From contig OX438743.1 of the NCBI GenBank assembly GCA_949316235.1, positions 34,441,242 to 34,505,241 on the forward strand: a stretch of DNA of 64,000 bases, given 5' to 3'. Origin of the DNA: Oegoconia quadripuncta (Eukaryota; Arthropoda; Insecta; Lepidoptera; Autostichidae). Made by a program: the position numbers and the translations under genes. Below are positions 35,810 to 46,474 of this stretch, one piece after another. How positions within the stretch are numbered: position 1 is the first letter of the stretch; each line of letters begins with the position of its first letter. The notes under the pieces were generated by a model. That model was not told the origin of the DNA. It searched no databases and saw nothing but the letters and a program-made list of their open reading frames with translations.

Positions 35810-36446
35810 TTAAACATTAAAGAAGTGTGTGTATTCTTCGTAATTTACAGTTTGTTTCTCCTACATTTCAAGAAACTTGCTGTAAGTTTAATTGCAATAG
35901 GTAGGCAACTCCAACGGATTCAGAGGAAGTTTACAATACAGTAAACACCCTCACACAATCCCAGAATTTAATTTATTTAGCGTATAAATACACAAAATAA
36001 CCTGAATTTAATCAAAAGTTGTAAAAGTTTTCTCTACGAGCTGCAAACCGAGAAATGCTTTATGCATCTACTTACTCTGCACCACTGCACATACAGCATT
36101 GTAAAATGAAAATGAGTATAATATTGAATTTAAAATTAGACACAAGTTCAACATTCATCATTATCATGATATCTGCCACAGTACGTTCACTGGTGAACAT
36201 ATAGGGCTCTGAAACTATGGGAAAGTTCATCATTATTTTGGTATAACTTGCGTTGTCTAAACGTTATTTAGTCTATTATTGTCCTTGATTCAAATCTATC
36301 CCATATTGCATCTTACATTGTTCTTATATTCTTATGTCTTCCTCGTTAATCATTTCAATCGATTATCCCCATGCAAGTATAGTTAAAACATCGCCTATAA
36401 ATTTAATAAGTTAAACTATGTAGGTAAGAACCACATTATTGTATAC

Positions 36447-36650
36447 TAGCTTCTCGACCGCGGCTTCGTCTGCGTGGAATAACTTTACCGCGGATATGTT
36501 TAATCTAAATAAAATTGTCTATCCCGCGGAAACTACTCACTTTATCGAGATAAAAATATCCTATTAAATCATAGGATAGTATATATATAACCTAAATAAC
36601 AATTTTTTGAGCAACAAACACACATCCAAACTTTACTATTGGTTAGATAT
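36447..36650 (-). mobile_element. RTE-like LINE tail
   Basis: CTAGCTTCTCGACCGCGGCT, then TCGTCTGCGTGGAATAAC and CGAGATAAAAATATCCTAT: the reverse complement of the GAAGCCGCGG...AGCTAG LINE terminus. Similar tails lie at 45225, 48455 and 49038 (minus) and 58290 (plus). Confidence 0.55.
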
Positions 36651-36884
36651 CACTTCGATATACATATGTATAAGCACTCCAAACAATGAATTCGGCTAGC
36701 ATGCACTAACACACTATTATGTCTATACATATACATGAAAATAAAATAATCTATTGTGTACAGAATTAAAAAGCTGTATCTAATATTTTTCAACTTTTGA
36801 CTTAAAATTAAAGCAATAAAAAATATTAACTTTGCTACTTTTACTAGTTTATCTGCTCATCATGGATATCTATTTATTTTTAAC

Positions 36885-37310
36885 CGACCATGGCGAAGGT
36901 AATTTATCCAACTCGTCTATGTATAATGTTTCATCTACAGCCTAAACGCTTCAGCCGATTTGGAAAAAATTAGGTGTCGTTAGATCCGAACAAGTTCCAG
37001 GACTGTCATAGGGTATATGTCTGATGACATTATTATGATTGATGAAACCAATATGGCGGAAGCTAGCAGACATTGTCACACTCGAAAACAAATAATTTCA
37101 CACCCCATCGAACAAGAAACTCGAGGAGTTACTCTTTTAAAAACAGTATTTTATATGTCATAAAGGTTTTTATATTTCATTATTAATTGTAAAATAACCT
37201 GGCATGCGAAGGAGCGGGTTATGTCCAGGAATGATTATCATCCAAATAGTCTGATATTTTATAATATGCTTTCTTAATAAGTTTCTGTTTTATAGTATAG
37301 TAACTCACCG
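36885..37310. repeat. Two adjoining dispersed repeats
   Basis: 36885-37100 (ACCGACCATGGCGAAGG, CTTCAGCCGATTTGGAAAAA, TAGGTGTCGTTAGATCCGAA) matches 63360-63540. 37155-37310 (AAATAACCTGGCATGCGAAG, TCTGATATTTTATAATATGC) matches the antisense LINE end at 17555-17900. Confidence 0.5.
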
Positions 37311-37441
37311 AAGTGGTGATCTCGCTTGTGTGTACCTTTGCGCTTATTTTTCCTCAATGCACTAACTTAGTTTCGATTACAGAATGTTTATTTCACATAT
37401 TTTCAGATACAGCGTTTTATGCTAACGGCACAATATTGCTG

Positions 37442-37456
37442 AAATCTGCATCTACC
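37442..37456 (+). promoter_or_regulatory. 15-bp element shared by the gene A and B promoters
   Basis: AAATCTGCATCTACC is identical at 41060-41074 upstream of gene B. GATA-type words follow in both (AGATAACA here, CGATAATA there). It starts 138 bp before the gene A ATG. Confidence 0.5.
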
Positions 37457-37480
37457 TGATAGAGATAACATTGATTACCC

Positions 37481-37490
37481 TTTAAATATA
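37481..37490 (+). promoter_or_regulatory. Possible TATA box, gene A
   Basis: TTTAAATATA lies about 90 bp before the ATG. Predicted from position only. Confidence 0.3.
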
Positions 37491-37579
37491 AGTAAAGGTG
37501 CATCAAAACATTTAGTTACGTCTTGTTAATAAGTACGTCTAGAAAGTTTTTTCTTTCATTTTTTAATTTGTTTCACAAA

Positions 37580-40059
37580 ATGCCACCCAATGCCACCGAT
37601 ATACCTGTTACTTCTCAAGTCATTGTTAATGTAGATAAACAAATACCACAACGTGACCATAGCCAAGAAGAATATTATACATTGAAAATATTTCAGTCGT
37701 CTCTGGTTATGCTTGCAAATGTCCTGATTGGTGCAATCGTGGGAATATCAATTCTGTTTTCCTTCAGGAATGGCCTGCCACTCAGTTCAACTCCAATGCA
37801 TATAATTTTGTGTGTAATTGGGGTAAGTAAATGATAAAATTTAATTTTAAATCAATGTATTTCTTGAGAATAACATAGGACATGATAACAACGTAAGGTA
37901 TTTCGAAGTACTACGTAGATATTATCCTTACTTTTGTTTCGACTTTTTAACTAAGGCAAAGATAATTTTCTTATATTATATAATACATTTGAAATGTTAA
38001 ATGAATTTATAGCCGCCTTCGTAGCTCAAGGCCAAAATTATAATATAACAAACAGAGGTCACATGTTCGACTCCGTGCGGGATGCATGTTTTTACTCTTT
38101 GGGTGATGGTAGGGAATTTTGAAATGTCCACCTGGCTAGCTACCGTCAATCTAAGTCGGCCACCAAGTAGCAATGTTGCGAGCATTGTTATGTTTCGGCT
38201 GTTTGAGTGAGGGCGTTTCCACTTTCGACCATCAGACGTGATTGAGATCTTATAAATCCAAAAAAAAAAAATCTTATTTTTTTTAGTTTGTAAAATCTCG
38301 TTGGCGGTTTTTAGTTTTATACTGTCATTGTAACCAATGACTATTATTAACATAACATTTATTTTCAGTACCAGCTGCTGATGGCTCAAGGCATAATCGG
38401 GTTGACATCTGAAGGAAGCTGGAGCTCGAAGTTCAAACTCGTGGACAAGCGACGCGCGCATTGGATATTGCAGATCCTCGGATCAGGTCTCGCTATAGGC
38501 GGGAGCTTCCACAAAATTTTGAATGAAACAGTACACTGGGATACAATGCACGGAAGATTTGGTAGGTTTACATATAGGCGTATTATTAGTAAAGGCAAAA
38601 CTTAACTTTAATAATAATATATAATAATCTAAATTTTGAGGTATATTTTATTGGAGTAAGAAAGTAATCTATGGGGGAGTCATACACGAGTGTATGTTTA
38701 GCAGTGGACGTCTGGTGGCTGACATGCTGATGATCAGCTAATAATTTTATTGGTCTACCTCGATCACGTGAGCCGACAAATATTGTTCCAATTCACAGTT
38801 CCTGGAAACTATCATATAATTCGAACTTGTGTCGGCCCGATGAATGTACAGAACTATGGGCTGCAGAGCTAGCATGCCCTGTAGGGTCTCCACAATGACA
38901 GAAGGAAAAAGCTTTGCGTCTCTTTTACTCCCATAAAGGGTGACCGTGACATCAGGCTTCTATGTCGTGTCTGTCTGGACGACATAGTTCGTCCACACAG
39001 ACACATGCTAGCCGAGCTAGACACCTTGTTTAGTTGTACATTATATAGGTATATAATGTACAACTAAACGTACAACTAAACGTACAAATGTACAACAAAA
39101 CTTTTTTTCTTGTTACGTTTTGTTCTTATAACTACGTAACATTCCTTTTTTTTTGAAAATGGAACTTCATACCAAATAGATGAAAACGCGATATTTAAGC
39201 ACTCATTTGTAGTAAAGTTTTTAACCAAATGATACAAATTTTAGACGGCAGCATTTTCACATAGGATTTGAATAAGTGTACCCACTGTCTTATTAACACT
39301 TTCGCGGACACTGAACGTGTATAAACGTTATAACAATAAAACCTCTTCTGTGTCTGGTTCTGTATCCGTGAAAGTGTTAAAATAAATCAATGCTTTGTCA
39401 AAATAAGGCCAACTCGTTATGGTTTTGAAATTTGTACAGTGCCTAATAAACCCCACAAAAATGTTCTTTACTACCCCAAGAATTTTGCTAATCTAAGATT
39501 TGAAAAATACTCCACTATTCTTGGCCGCACTGACGATGATGCGAACATGACACAATGGGGCTATCAATGATCCACTTAAATCCTAGAATGATACCTCTAA
39601 TTCATAACGTAGAAAAAAATAAAAAATATATGATTGTCATGATTCGGCTTTTTAGATTGTGCGTTGTGAAATCATTGTTTGTACGGAAACCTCAGCGTGA
39701 AAATTTAAGTGATCTGTTCAAAGCTTATCATTTTTTTATTGCTGTTTGTTTCAGGGCTCGTGGCTTTGGTATTCACATCAGTCAGTTTAGTCAACGGCTT
39801 GGCTTCACTCTACTCATATGAACTCCGAAAAGTTATACCCGGCAGTCTTTCTAAGCTTACCCATATTTGTTTTGGGTCTGTTGCATTCGTTTCTGCTTCC
39901 ATCAGCCTTTGCTATGGCTTCAATAAAAATATGTTTAGAAACTGGGCCACTGCGCCAATGACAGATACTATTATAGCATTCACTGCTATTTTTACTTTTA
40001 TCCTCATAATCAACCCTTTTATTACTTTCTATAGAAAAATTATGACTGTATTGAAATAG
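37580..40059 (+). CDS. Gene A: cytochrome b561 family protein (CYB561D2-like), 246 aa
   Basis: Exons 37580-37822, 38369-38561 and 39755-40059; introns of 546 and 1,193 bp begin GTAAGT and GTAGGT and end CAG. The family passes electrons across a membrane through two hemes held by six helices; the CYB561D2 group acts on internal membranes, probably reducing ferric iron or monodehydroascorbate. Seen: four histidines at 74 (TPMHIILC), 112 (RRAHWILQ), 142 (MHGRFG) and 182 (LTHICFG), in the usual spacing for ligands in helices 2 to 5. Hydrophobic helices at about 39-62, 71-92, 111-128, 142-165, 180-202 and 214-236. Polar N-tail, no signal peptide. I start at MPPNATD; an upstream in-frame ATG (37523) would add 19 residues. 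Closest paralog is gene B next door. A poly(A) signal is at 40430. Confidence 0.9.
38005..38262 (+). mobile_element. SINE (family b) in intron 1 of gene A
   Basis: Head CGCCTTCGTAGCTCAAGGCC, decayed B box ATGTTCGACTCCGTGCGG, body CTGGCTAGCTACCGTCAATC, then GTTATGTTTCGGCTGTTTGA and an A-rich end. Confidence 0.6.
39028..39069. repeat. Perfect 20-bp hairpin in intron 2 of gene A
   Basis: GTTTAGTTGTACATTATATA (39028-39047), GG, then its exact inverse (39050-39069). Partial repeats ACAACTAAACGTACAA follow. Confidence 0.7.
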
Positions 40060-40429
40060 ATCTATTGTAAAAAGAAATGAAGCCAAAAAATATTGTGTGC
40101 CTACTTGTTTTTAAGTCTACTATGACATTATTTATTCGTTTTGGAATCTCAATATTTTCTATCACACACTATTTTATTGGAACATTTCTATTATCAGTTA
40201 ATTGTGTATTAACCTAAGCATAATAATATACTATATTACCCATAATTAGCTGGCTTTTTACTTATGTAGTCTATTATTAAATTTCATATTCGAAATCTAT
40301 AACCAGTAGGTAGGTAGGTGGTCTCAACCAACTTTTGCCAGATTTCCGAATTTGTTTTTATTTTGTTTATAAATCCAATGTTATTAAAAATTTGTTATAA
40401 TGTTGATTTTGACAATAATTCATTATGAT

Positions 40430-40435
40430 AATAAA
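40430..40435 (+). terminator. Poly(A) signal candidate, gene A
   Basis: AATAAA, about 370 bp after the gene A stop codon. It is the best canonical hexamer before gene B. Confidence 0.4.
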
Positions 40436-40439
40436 ATTG

Positions 40440-41059
40440 ACGTGACACCTTTGATCACGTACGCCACTTTATTCCACAGTCCGAACTGAATGTTTGATGC
40501 TATTTTTGGTGTTATCACTCTGATTGAGTAAAACATTACATTAGCTCATTTGATTACCATTGCTCACGTCTTATCGTAAAAAGAGTCATCGTCATCAACT
40601 ATGCCTACGTAATAATCAAGTGTCATCATTCGTTACTTTTTTTGATAATTTATGTCATGATTATCAGCAGGCATGAGGTTACCGTAAGACTTCTTTGGTG
40701 CATAAAGTCAACCCGTTAATAAAACATTTTTACAAAAATGGCCCCTAACCAGTACCGTAAACAATTCCGAGTTGATGAACATAATTTAGTTTGAATTTAT
40801 CATCGGATTCCCAATCCAGAGCAATGACTGATGATGATTGAAGGCAAGGAATGCAAAATTGATTAAACAGTCATTTTAATCTACATTTTGAATAACTTCA
40901 CTTCTGCCAAATTGATTGATTTATTTATATTTAAATCTAATCTTGTCATGTTATCATTAGATTGATATTATGCTTCGTTAAGTTAGCGTAATAGGCAATG
41001 ATCTGTGACTGTCTAATGTTCCACGGATATATCACGTGGCGGCATATCAAACTTATCCA
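40440..41059. other. Intergenic spacer between genes A and B
   Basis: No coding sequence or SINE. Several TTATC/GATAA words (for example TTATCAGCAGG and TTATCGTAAAA), which could be GATA-factor sites. Confidence 0.35.
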
Positions 41060-41074
41060 AAATCTGCATCTACC
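41060..41074 (+). promoter_or_regulatory. 15-bp element shared with the gene A promoter
   Basis: AAATCTGCATCTACC, identical to 37442-37456. It starts 178 bp before the gene B ATG. Confidence 0.5.
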
Positions 41075-41120
41075 GTCTACAAACGATAATAGTAATCCAT
41101 GCGTCTACGCTATCTTTGAC

Positions 41121-41130
41121 ATATAAATAA
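41121..41130 (+). promoter_or_regulatory. Possible TATA box, gene B
   Basis: ATATAAATAA lies about 110 bp before the ATG. An arthropod initiator-like TCAGTT occurs further down near 41184, so the start site is uncertain. Confidence 0.35.
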
Positions 41131-41237
41131 GCTCTCTCAAAACTGCTAATTTCTACATCGCCCCTAAACGCAAGCGCGCCCGGTCAGTTATAATTTAAAA
41201 CAATTTACATGTTGATTAAAACCCAAATAACTACTTA

Positions 41238-43372
41238 ATGGCGCCAAATCATATTGAAATGATTGATCAGGTTGATTTACCACAGATTGTTATTAATGGA
41301 GACAAACCAATTAATACTTCAACGCCACAAATTAGACAAAATAACGGGATCAAAGTATTTCAGTCGTCTTTGATTTTGATTGCAAACATTCTAATAGGAG
41401 CAACTACGGGAATAGCCTATTTGTTTGCCTTCAGAAATGGCCTACCACTCGGTTCAACACCAATGCATATAGTGTTATGTGTCACAGGGGTAAGTTACCT
41501 ATTTTAATTCTGTTTTCATTATCATCGTCATTCTCAGACCACATCTATCCACTGCTGGGTTTCTGTTTTACTCAATTATTATTATTATTTAACTGTCCCT
41601 ATATACAAGCATCAGATTTGCAAAACTGAGGTAGTTCGATATCCCGCAGGTACATATTTAGTATTTAGTTTGGACATTTTCAATACCCGGCTGACCAGCT
41701 ATCATCATCTTATCTAAGTCTCCCTTCAAGTAAGAATGTTAGTTAATAGCATTATTGTAATATTCCGATGAAATAGTCAGTCCACCGAATTCTCCATATG
41801 GGTCAGGGGTCAGGGGGCTTTCAGCATCGGCCTCAACTTCACTTTAAGTTCAATTGTGATTGAGGTCAAGTGTTTACGCATTGTCACAGAATTAATATAT
41901 GGCATTGTGCTTAAAAAATATTTCGAATTCATCGTCGACAAAAACAACCAAACTGGACCAATTATTTTTCGACTCTTTTTACAAAGAAATTAGTACCCAG
42001 GTCATACCAAGAACACCGAATGTGTCTGTTGTAATAAAGATAATTTATTACAACTAACAAGTTCTACGAAGGCAATCAAAAACCCAAACGAAAAAACAAC
42101 AAACAACAATATTAGTCTCCAACTACCTGATGAACGAGACAACCATACTGTTCATCAACTGCCTTACGTCTGCACTGCAATCCCTAATCCAACACACCGG
42201 CCCAGTGCGGAAAAGAGGATTTATGTCAATCTAGTGACTACCGCACTGGATACTCAGTATTTTCAATCCACCACCTCATGCCGCCAACTTGGCTTTACGA
42301 CTGTTTTAAATTGAAAGCAGCCGTACAGACTATTTTCACGTTAGGTACCTACACTTTTATTAAAATGCTCCATGGACTTCCTTGACAGGCTGTGCCTGTA
42401 AAGTCTCTGTAAAGGAACTTACTTGACTTTCAGAAATAATCCCAATTGCCACCTTTGGGATATCGCACTAATTCTTAAAACTCAAATCCGATACGGATAT
42501 AAAACGTGCCTTTCATATTTTAGTATCAGCTGCTGATGGCCCAGGCTATACTCAGCATGTCGTCAGAAAACGGTTGGACAACCAGGTTAACGTTAGTGGA
42601 CAGACGGCGAGCGCACTGGATTCTCCAAATTGCAGGATCCAGCCTTGCCATAGCCGGCACTGCCTACAAGATAGCAGACAAAACAGCACATTGGGAGAGT
42701 TTGCATGGAATTTTCGGTAGGTACTTATACTACAATATTTACATTATTTTTGGCTACTTGGTAATATGATACCTTACGAAATAAATTATTCACTTATATA
42801 CCTCATAATTTCAAATGTATGTAGGAACTTGGTAGGAACTGAATCCGTTATCAAAATCGTCATTCATTTTGAAATGAGGTACTACTACTAGTATGACTGT
42901 CTGATGATGATATGTTCGGATAAATCCATATAGTGTGACACTTGTAAATATATTTCTTTAACTTTTTAAATCAATAATTAGAATACAATACAAGCCTCCA
43001 TTCATCATATCAGCCACAGAACGTGGCCGGGCTAAATTCAAAATGTCATAATTCTCTTTTTCAGGTCTCGTAGCTTTGATCTTCACATCAATCAGCCTGA
43101 TCAACGGACTTGCATCACTCTACGCATACGAGCTACGTAGAGTTTTGCCTGGTAACCTCACCAAGATGACCCACATCTGTTTCGGCACGGTGGCTTTCAT
43201 CGCTGCCTCTGCCTGCCTATGCTTAGGCATGGCAAAGACTAACTTTAGAGGATGGTCGACTAAGCCACTAAGCGACGCATTTATTTCGTTTGTTGTTATC
43301 TTAACTATTATTGTCATTGTCAACCCTCTAATCACGTTTTATAACAAATCTATGACATTAGTTAAGAAATAA
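41238..43372 (+). CDS. Gene B: cytochrome b561 family protein (CYB561D2-like), 250 aa
   Basis: Exons 41238-41489, 42524-42716 and 43065-43372, introns of 1,034 and 348 bp, with splice positions and phases identical to gene A. The four expected heme ligands are His77 (TPMHIVLC), His115 (RRAHWILQ), His145 (LHGIFG) and His185 (MTHICFG). Six hydrophobic helices. The N-tail (MAPNHIEMIDQVDLP...) differs from gene A, whereas helix 1 onward is closely similar (KVFQSSLI, FAFRNGLPL, GLASLYAYELR), so A and B are recent tandem duplicates. The ATG is the first in its frame, with TATA-like sequence upstream. No ascorbate-motif-type loop as in CYB561A proteins was recognised. Likely transmembrane reductase of internal membranes; the exact acceptor cannot be read from sequence. 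Confidence 0.92.
41625..41885 (+). mobile_element. SINE (family b), diverged, in intron 1 of gene B
   Basis: GTAGTTCGATATCCCGCAGG (B-box-like), then CTGACCAGCTATCATCATCT, CACCGAATTCTCC and GGCCTCAACTTCACTTTAAG. The rest of the intron holds no recognised feature. Confidence 0.5.
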
Positions 43373-43829
43373 TTTGAAATCTTTAATCCGATCAGTTTAA
43401 ATTTTAAAGATGTTATAGAACAGAATCTCAATGGTATATTATAAAACTTTAAATTGTGATAAATATATTTTAATTTTGTGGCAGCGGTTAGTAATTAAAT
43501 TTTGTGATACCTTAAAAATAGTTATTTATTTTATTGTGCTATTTAATACGAAAATTATTCTCTATTCATGTTTATCAAGGAAAATACTTTCAAATTGGTA
43601 TTATCAAAATGCCTTAATGTTTGGTATAAAAGAAACTAGTTTTCATACAAACTGTAATGGACCACATATAGAAATTTATGCGATATTTTCTGTAACAATT
43701 AAAGTTGATAGGGTCTAATTGCCATCAGTGAAATAGATTTAAATTGTTATGTCATTGATTGGATTAGGATTTATGAGATTGTGTCGACACTTCTATATTT
43801 TCATACAAGGAAAATGTCAAAATAATCGT

Positions 43830-43835
43830 AATAAA
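43830..43835 (+). terminator. Poly(A) signal candidate, gene B
   Basis: AATAAA about 460 bp past the stop. The intervening 3' region is AT-rich and has no other gene. Confidence 0.4.
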
Positions 43836-44127
43836 GTACCTAATAATATAAATTGAGATTGTAGTCAAACGCGAAACCAGTTTTTAATAAAAAAAAAATA
43901 AAAAAATTGAAAATTTAGAGAAATCCCGAGGAATTAAACATAATAATATCATTATACAAAACAATCGTGCTAAAAGTAGAATATCTTCGAAACGGCTGAA
44001 CCGATTTTCATCAAAGATGCCTAAGAACATCTCCCTTTGTTTCATCTTACATATTAAAAAAAACAGCACTGAAATCGGACCACGCATTATTGAGTTACAT
44101 CAGCACAAAGACTGGACACATTCACAA

Positions 44128-44275
44128 CGCCGTCCACACGTAACGCCGTTAAACACACAACGCCGACAAACACACAACGCCGTCATACACACAACGCCGT
44201 CAAATACACAACGCCATCAAACACACAAGACCTTCAAACACGCAACGCCTTCAAACACGCAACTCCGTCGTTTAT
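44128..44275. repeat. Minisatellite, ~17-bp ACACACAACGCCGTCAA units
   Basis: About eight imperfect copies of AACACACAACGCCGTCA run through this stretch. The 122-codon frame that spans it is repeat-encoded. Confidence 0.75.
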
Positions 44276-44339
44276 TTTCGGGGATTAAAAAAAAATTTAA
44301 GTACGGATTCTACTTGTTGTTTTGTAGTGTATTACTAAC

Positions 44340-44668
44340 TAAAACTTTTTTTTATGATTATAATTTTTTACGGGTTAGCACTTGACCTCAATCACACCAG
44401 TTGGTAAGTGAAGATGAGGTCGAAGGTGGAAGCGTGCTGGCCCGGAAACCTTATCTTATTTGGGGGACTGGCTATCTTATCTCTGACAACCTAATGCTAT
44501 TAACTTTGCTGTTTTGGCGGCAGACTTAGATAAAATGGTGGTGGCTGGCCAGGCGGACATTTAAAATGCCCTACCACCAACCAAACCGAGTACTTACTAA
44601 ATATGTAGCTGGAAATCGAACCCATGACTTCCTATTCGTAAGCCCAATGTTGTTTAAATTGACTTGTC
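44340..44668 (-). mobile_element. SINE (family b)
   Basis: Plus-strand GCACTTGACCTCAATCACAC, AGTGAAGATGAGGTCGAAGG and GGGGACTGGCTATCTTATCT lead to a decayed head (GGAAATCGAACCCATGAC). Orientation is minus, as at 30404-30755. Confidence 0.65.
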
Positions 44669-45084
44669 TTGTCGACCTCAAGTAATTGGAATTGACATTA
44701 TAGTTTGTATGAAACAAAGTCGTTTTTTACGTCGTTTACTTAAAAACAAACTGGGAACAGTATCAACGCACCACAGCAGAATAATAATGCAGATAGTATT
44801 CAAACACAAATATCGTCCACAAACTCGATTGGAAACAGGTAAACGATCAAAACGGATAACTACTTGGTATACGCTTCTACGTATCTTTATGGCATCAGAA
44901 CGTATAAAGGAAACTCTGGGAAGAGTAATGGGGCTCGATACGCACGCTCTGGAATAGTATTGTTGCTATGGCCATCTATTCCGGATGGTGAAGATACCAA
45001 ACCAGGGGAATACGGTGATAATAGTTACGAACCATTTTATATATCTACTTTAAAGACCACCGCATGCCAAGCATGGATTTTTGT

Positions 45085-45445
45085 ATGTATGGAAGTTGTC
45101 CAACTCCAATGATTTAGATAAAATTTGTTACACATGTAGTAACAAATTTTATCTAAATCCGTTTTTCCGTTTCGCCGTGATTGAGCAAACAGACAAACAT
45201 GAAAACTTTCGCATTTATAATCCACTAGCTCTCCGCCAGTGGCTTCGCCTGCGTGGAGTAACCTTATCGTGGAAATTTGTTTATCCCGTGGGAAATACTC
45301 AATGTCTAGGGATAAAAAATATCCTATGTATCCAGGGTATATTCTACATGTATACCAAATTTCATCCAAATCCGTTAATCCGTTTCCGTTTGAGCAACAA
45401 ACAAACATCCAAACTTTTGCATTTATAATATTAGTTAGATTGTAT
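45085..45445 (-). mobile_element. Two RTE-like LINE tails meeting head to head
   Basis: From 45139 the sequence AACAAATTTTATCTAAATCC GTTTTTCCG is the start of a tail phrase, and 45225-45440 contains CTAGCTCTCCGCCAGTGGCT through CCAAATTTCATCCAAATCCG. The left piece is inverted relative to it, giving the hairpin 45111-45159 with perfect 21-bp arms and a 7-nt loop. Confidence 0.5.
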
Positions 45446-45529
45446 AATATTTATAAACTATTTATATCATAAACCTTCTATGTAAATAGTTTTATGGATG
45501 CTTTCATTTATAATATGTATAGGTATATG

Positions 45530-45650
45530 TACAAAAAAAAATTGTGTAGTATATCAACCGTCTTGTACACATAATATGAGCCTATTTGCCTAGTGTGTAA
45601 CTAGATGGCGCTGTGTTAATGTCCCAGCATATTTATTTATTTGTTTATTT
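45530..45650 (+). mobile_element. SINE (family a) 3' part
   Basis: TTGTGTAGTATATCAACCGT, AACTAGATGGCGCTGTG and a closing TATTTATTTATTTG match the 3' region of the copy at 24797. Confidence 0.5.
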
Positions 45651-45654
45651 TTAT

Positions 45655-46215
45655 TCAAGAAAAAATCTTCAATTAAATGTACTCTATAAATGTATAGAAA
45701 CGAGAGTAGCATAATCACGACTTAAATATCAGAATCCATATAAAATTGTAAGGAAAAAGTAAAAATTCGTTTACGTATGATAAAATTAGTCATGGTCACA
45801 GTCGATCTATTTTTCAGACATGTAATTTACGTAAACACCAAAGTTTCTTTTATATTTTGTCAAGAATTCAATATTTAAGTAAATTAAAAAAAACGGAGCA
45901 TAATCTGTTTTCGGCGTAAATATTTTTGATGAAACGACCCACATATGATTTTGATTACTACATCATAAAGTTGTTTTTTATTTAATATCTAGATATACAT
46001 ATTATTTATTTAAATGTATGCCCAGATATACAAATCTATAAGGTTGATTCAAGCAATCTGATTGTTTATTGATCGCTGAAATCTACAAATTTGGATGACG
46101 CGAATAGCATCTATTAGGAGCGAAAAAGTGATAACAAATGAATGTCGTCATTATTCGCTGCATATCTCATCAACTTCATTACCTCCTCACTACTGGGGCA
46201 CAGCTTTCTCTCACT
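45655..46215. other. No gene recognised
   Basis: AT-rich and repeat-poor; no frame of interest. Confidence 0.3.
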
Positions 46216-46221
46216 AGAGAG

Positions 46222-46472
46222 AATATGGCCGTAATCCACTACGATAGGTGAAGTGGATAGTGACCCTATCAGCGAAACCAACGGTTGCGGGTTCGAATCC
46301 CGCGAGGGGTAAATGTTTGTGTGATGAATACGAGCATTTATTCCCGAGTCATGGATGTTTATATAAATATGTATGTATGTTTATCCGTTATCTAGTATCC
46401 ATAGCACAAGCTTTGCTTAGTTTGGGACTAGACGATTGGTGTAAGTGTCTGAAATATTTATTTATTTAATAC
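46222..46472 (+). mobile_element. tRNA-headed SINE (family a), near full length
   Basis: AACGGTTGCGGGTTCGAATC B box, CCGCGAGGGGTAAATG, AGTCATGGATGTTTATATAA body, TTTGGGACTAGACGATTGG and a TATTTATTTA tail. It is the mirror-orientation twin of 57245-57478. Confidence 0.7.
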
Positions 46473-46474
46473 AG

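Noticed and set aside
37997..38461. 154-codon minus-strand frame as a gene
   Set aside because: It crosses a SINE in gene A intron 1 and runs antisense through gene A exon 2, which is clearly coding on plus.
44017..44385. 122-codon plus-strand frame as a gene
   Set aside because: The middle is the ACACACAACGCCGTCAA minisatellite; the frame stays open because the repeat lacks stops.
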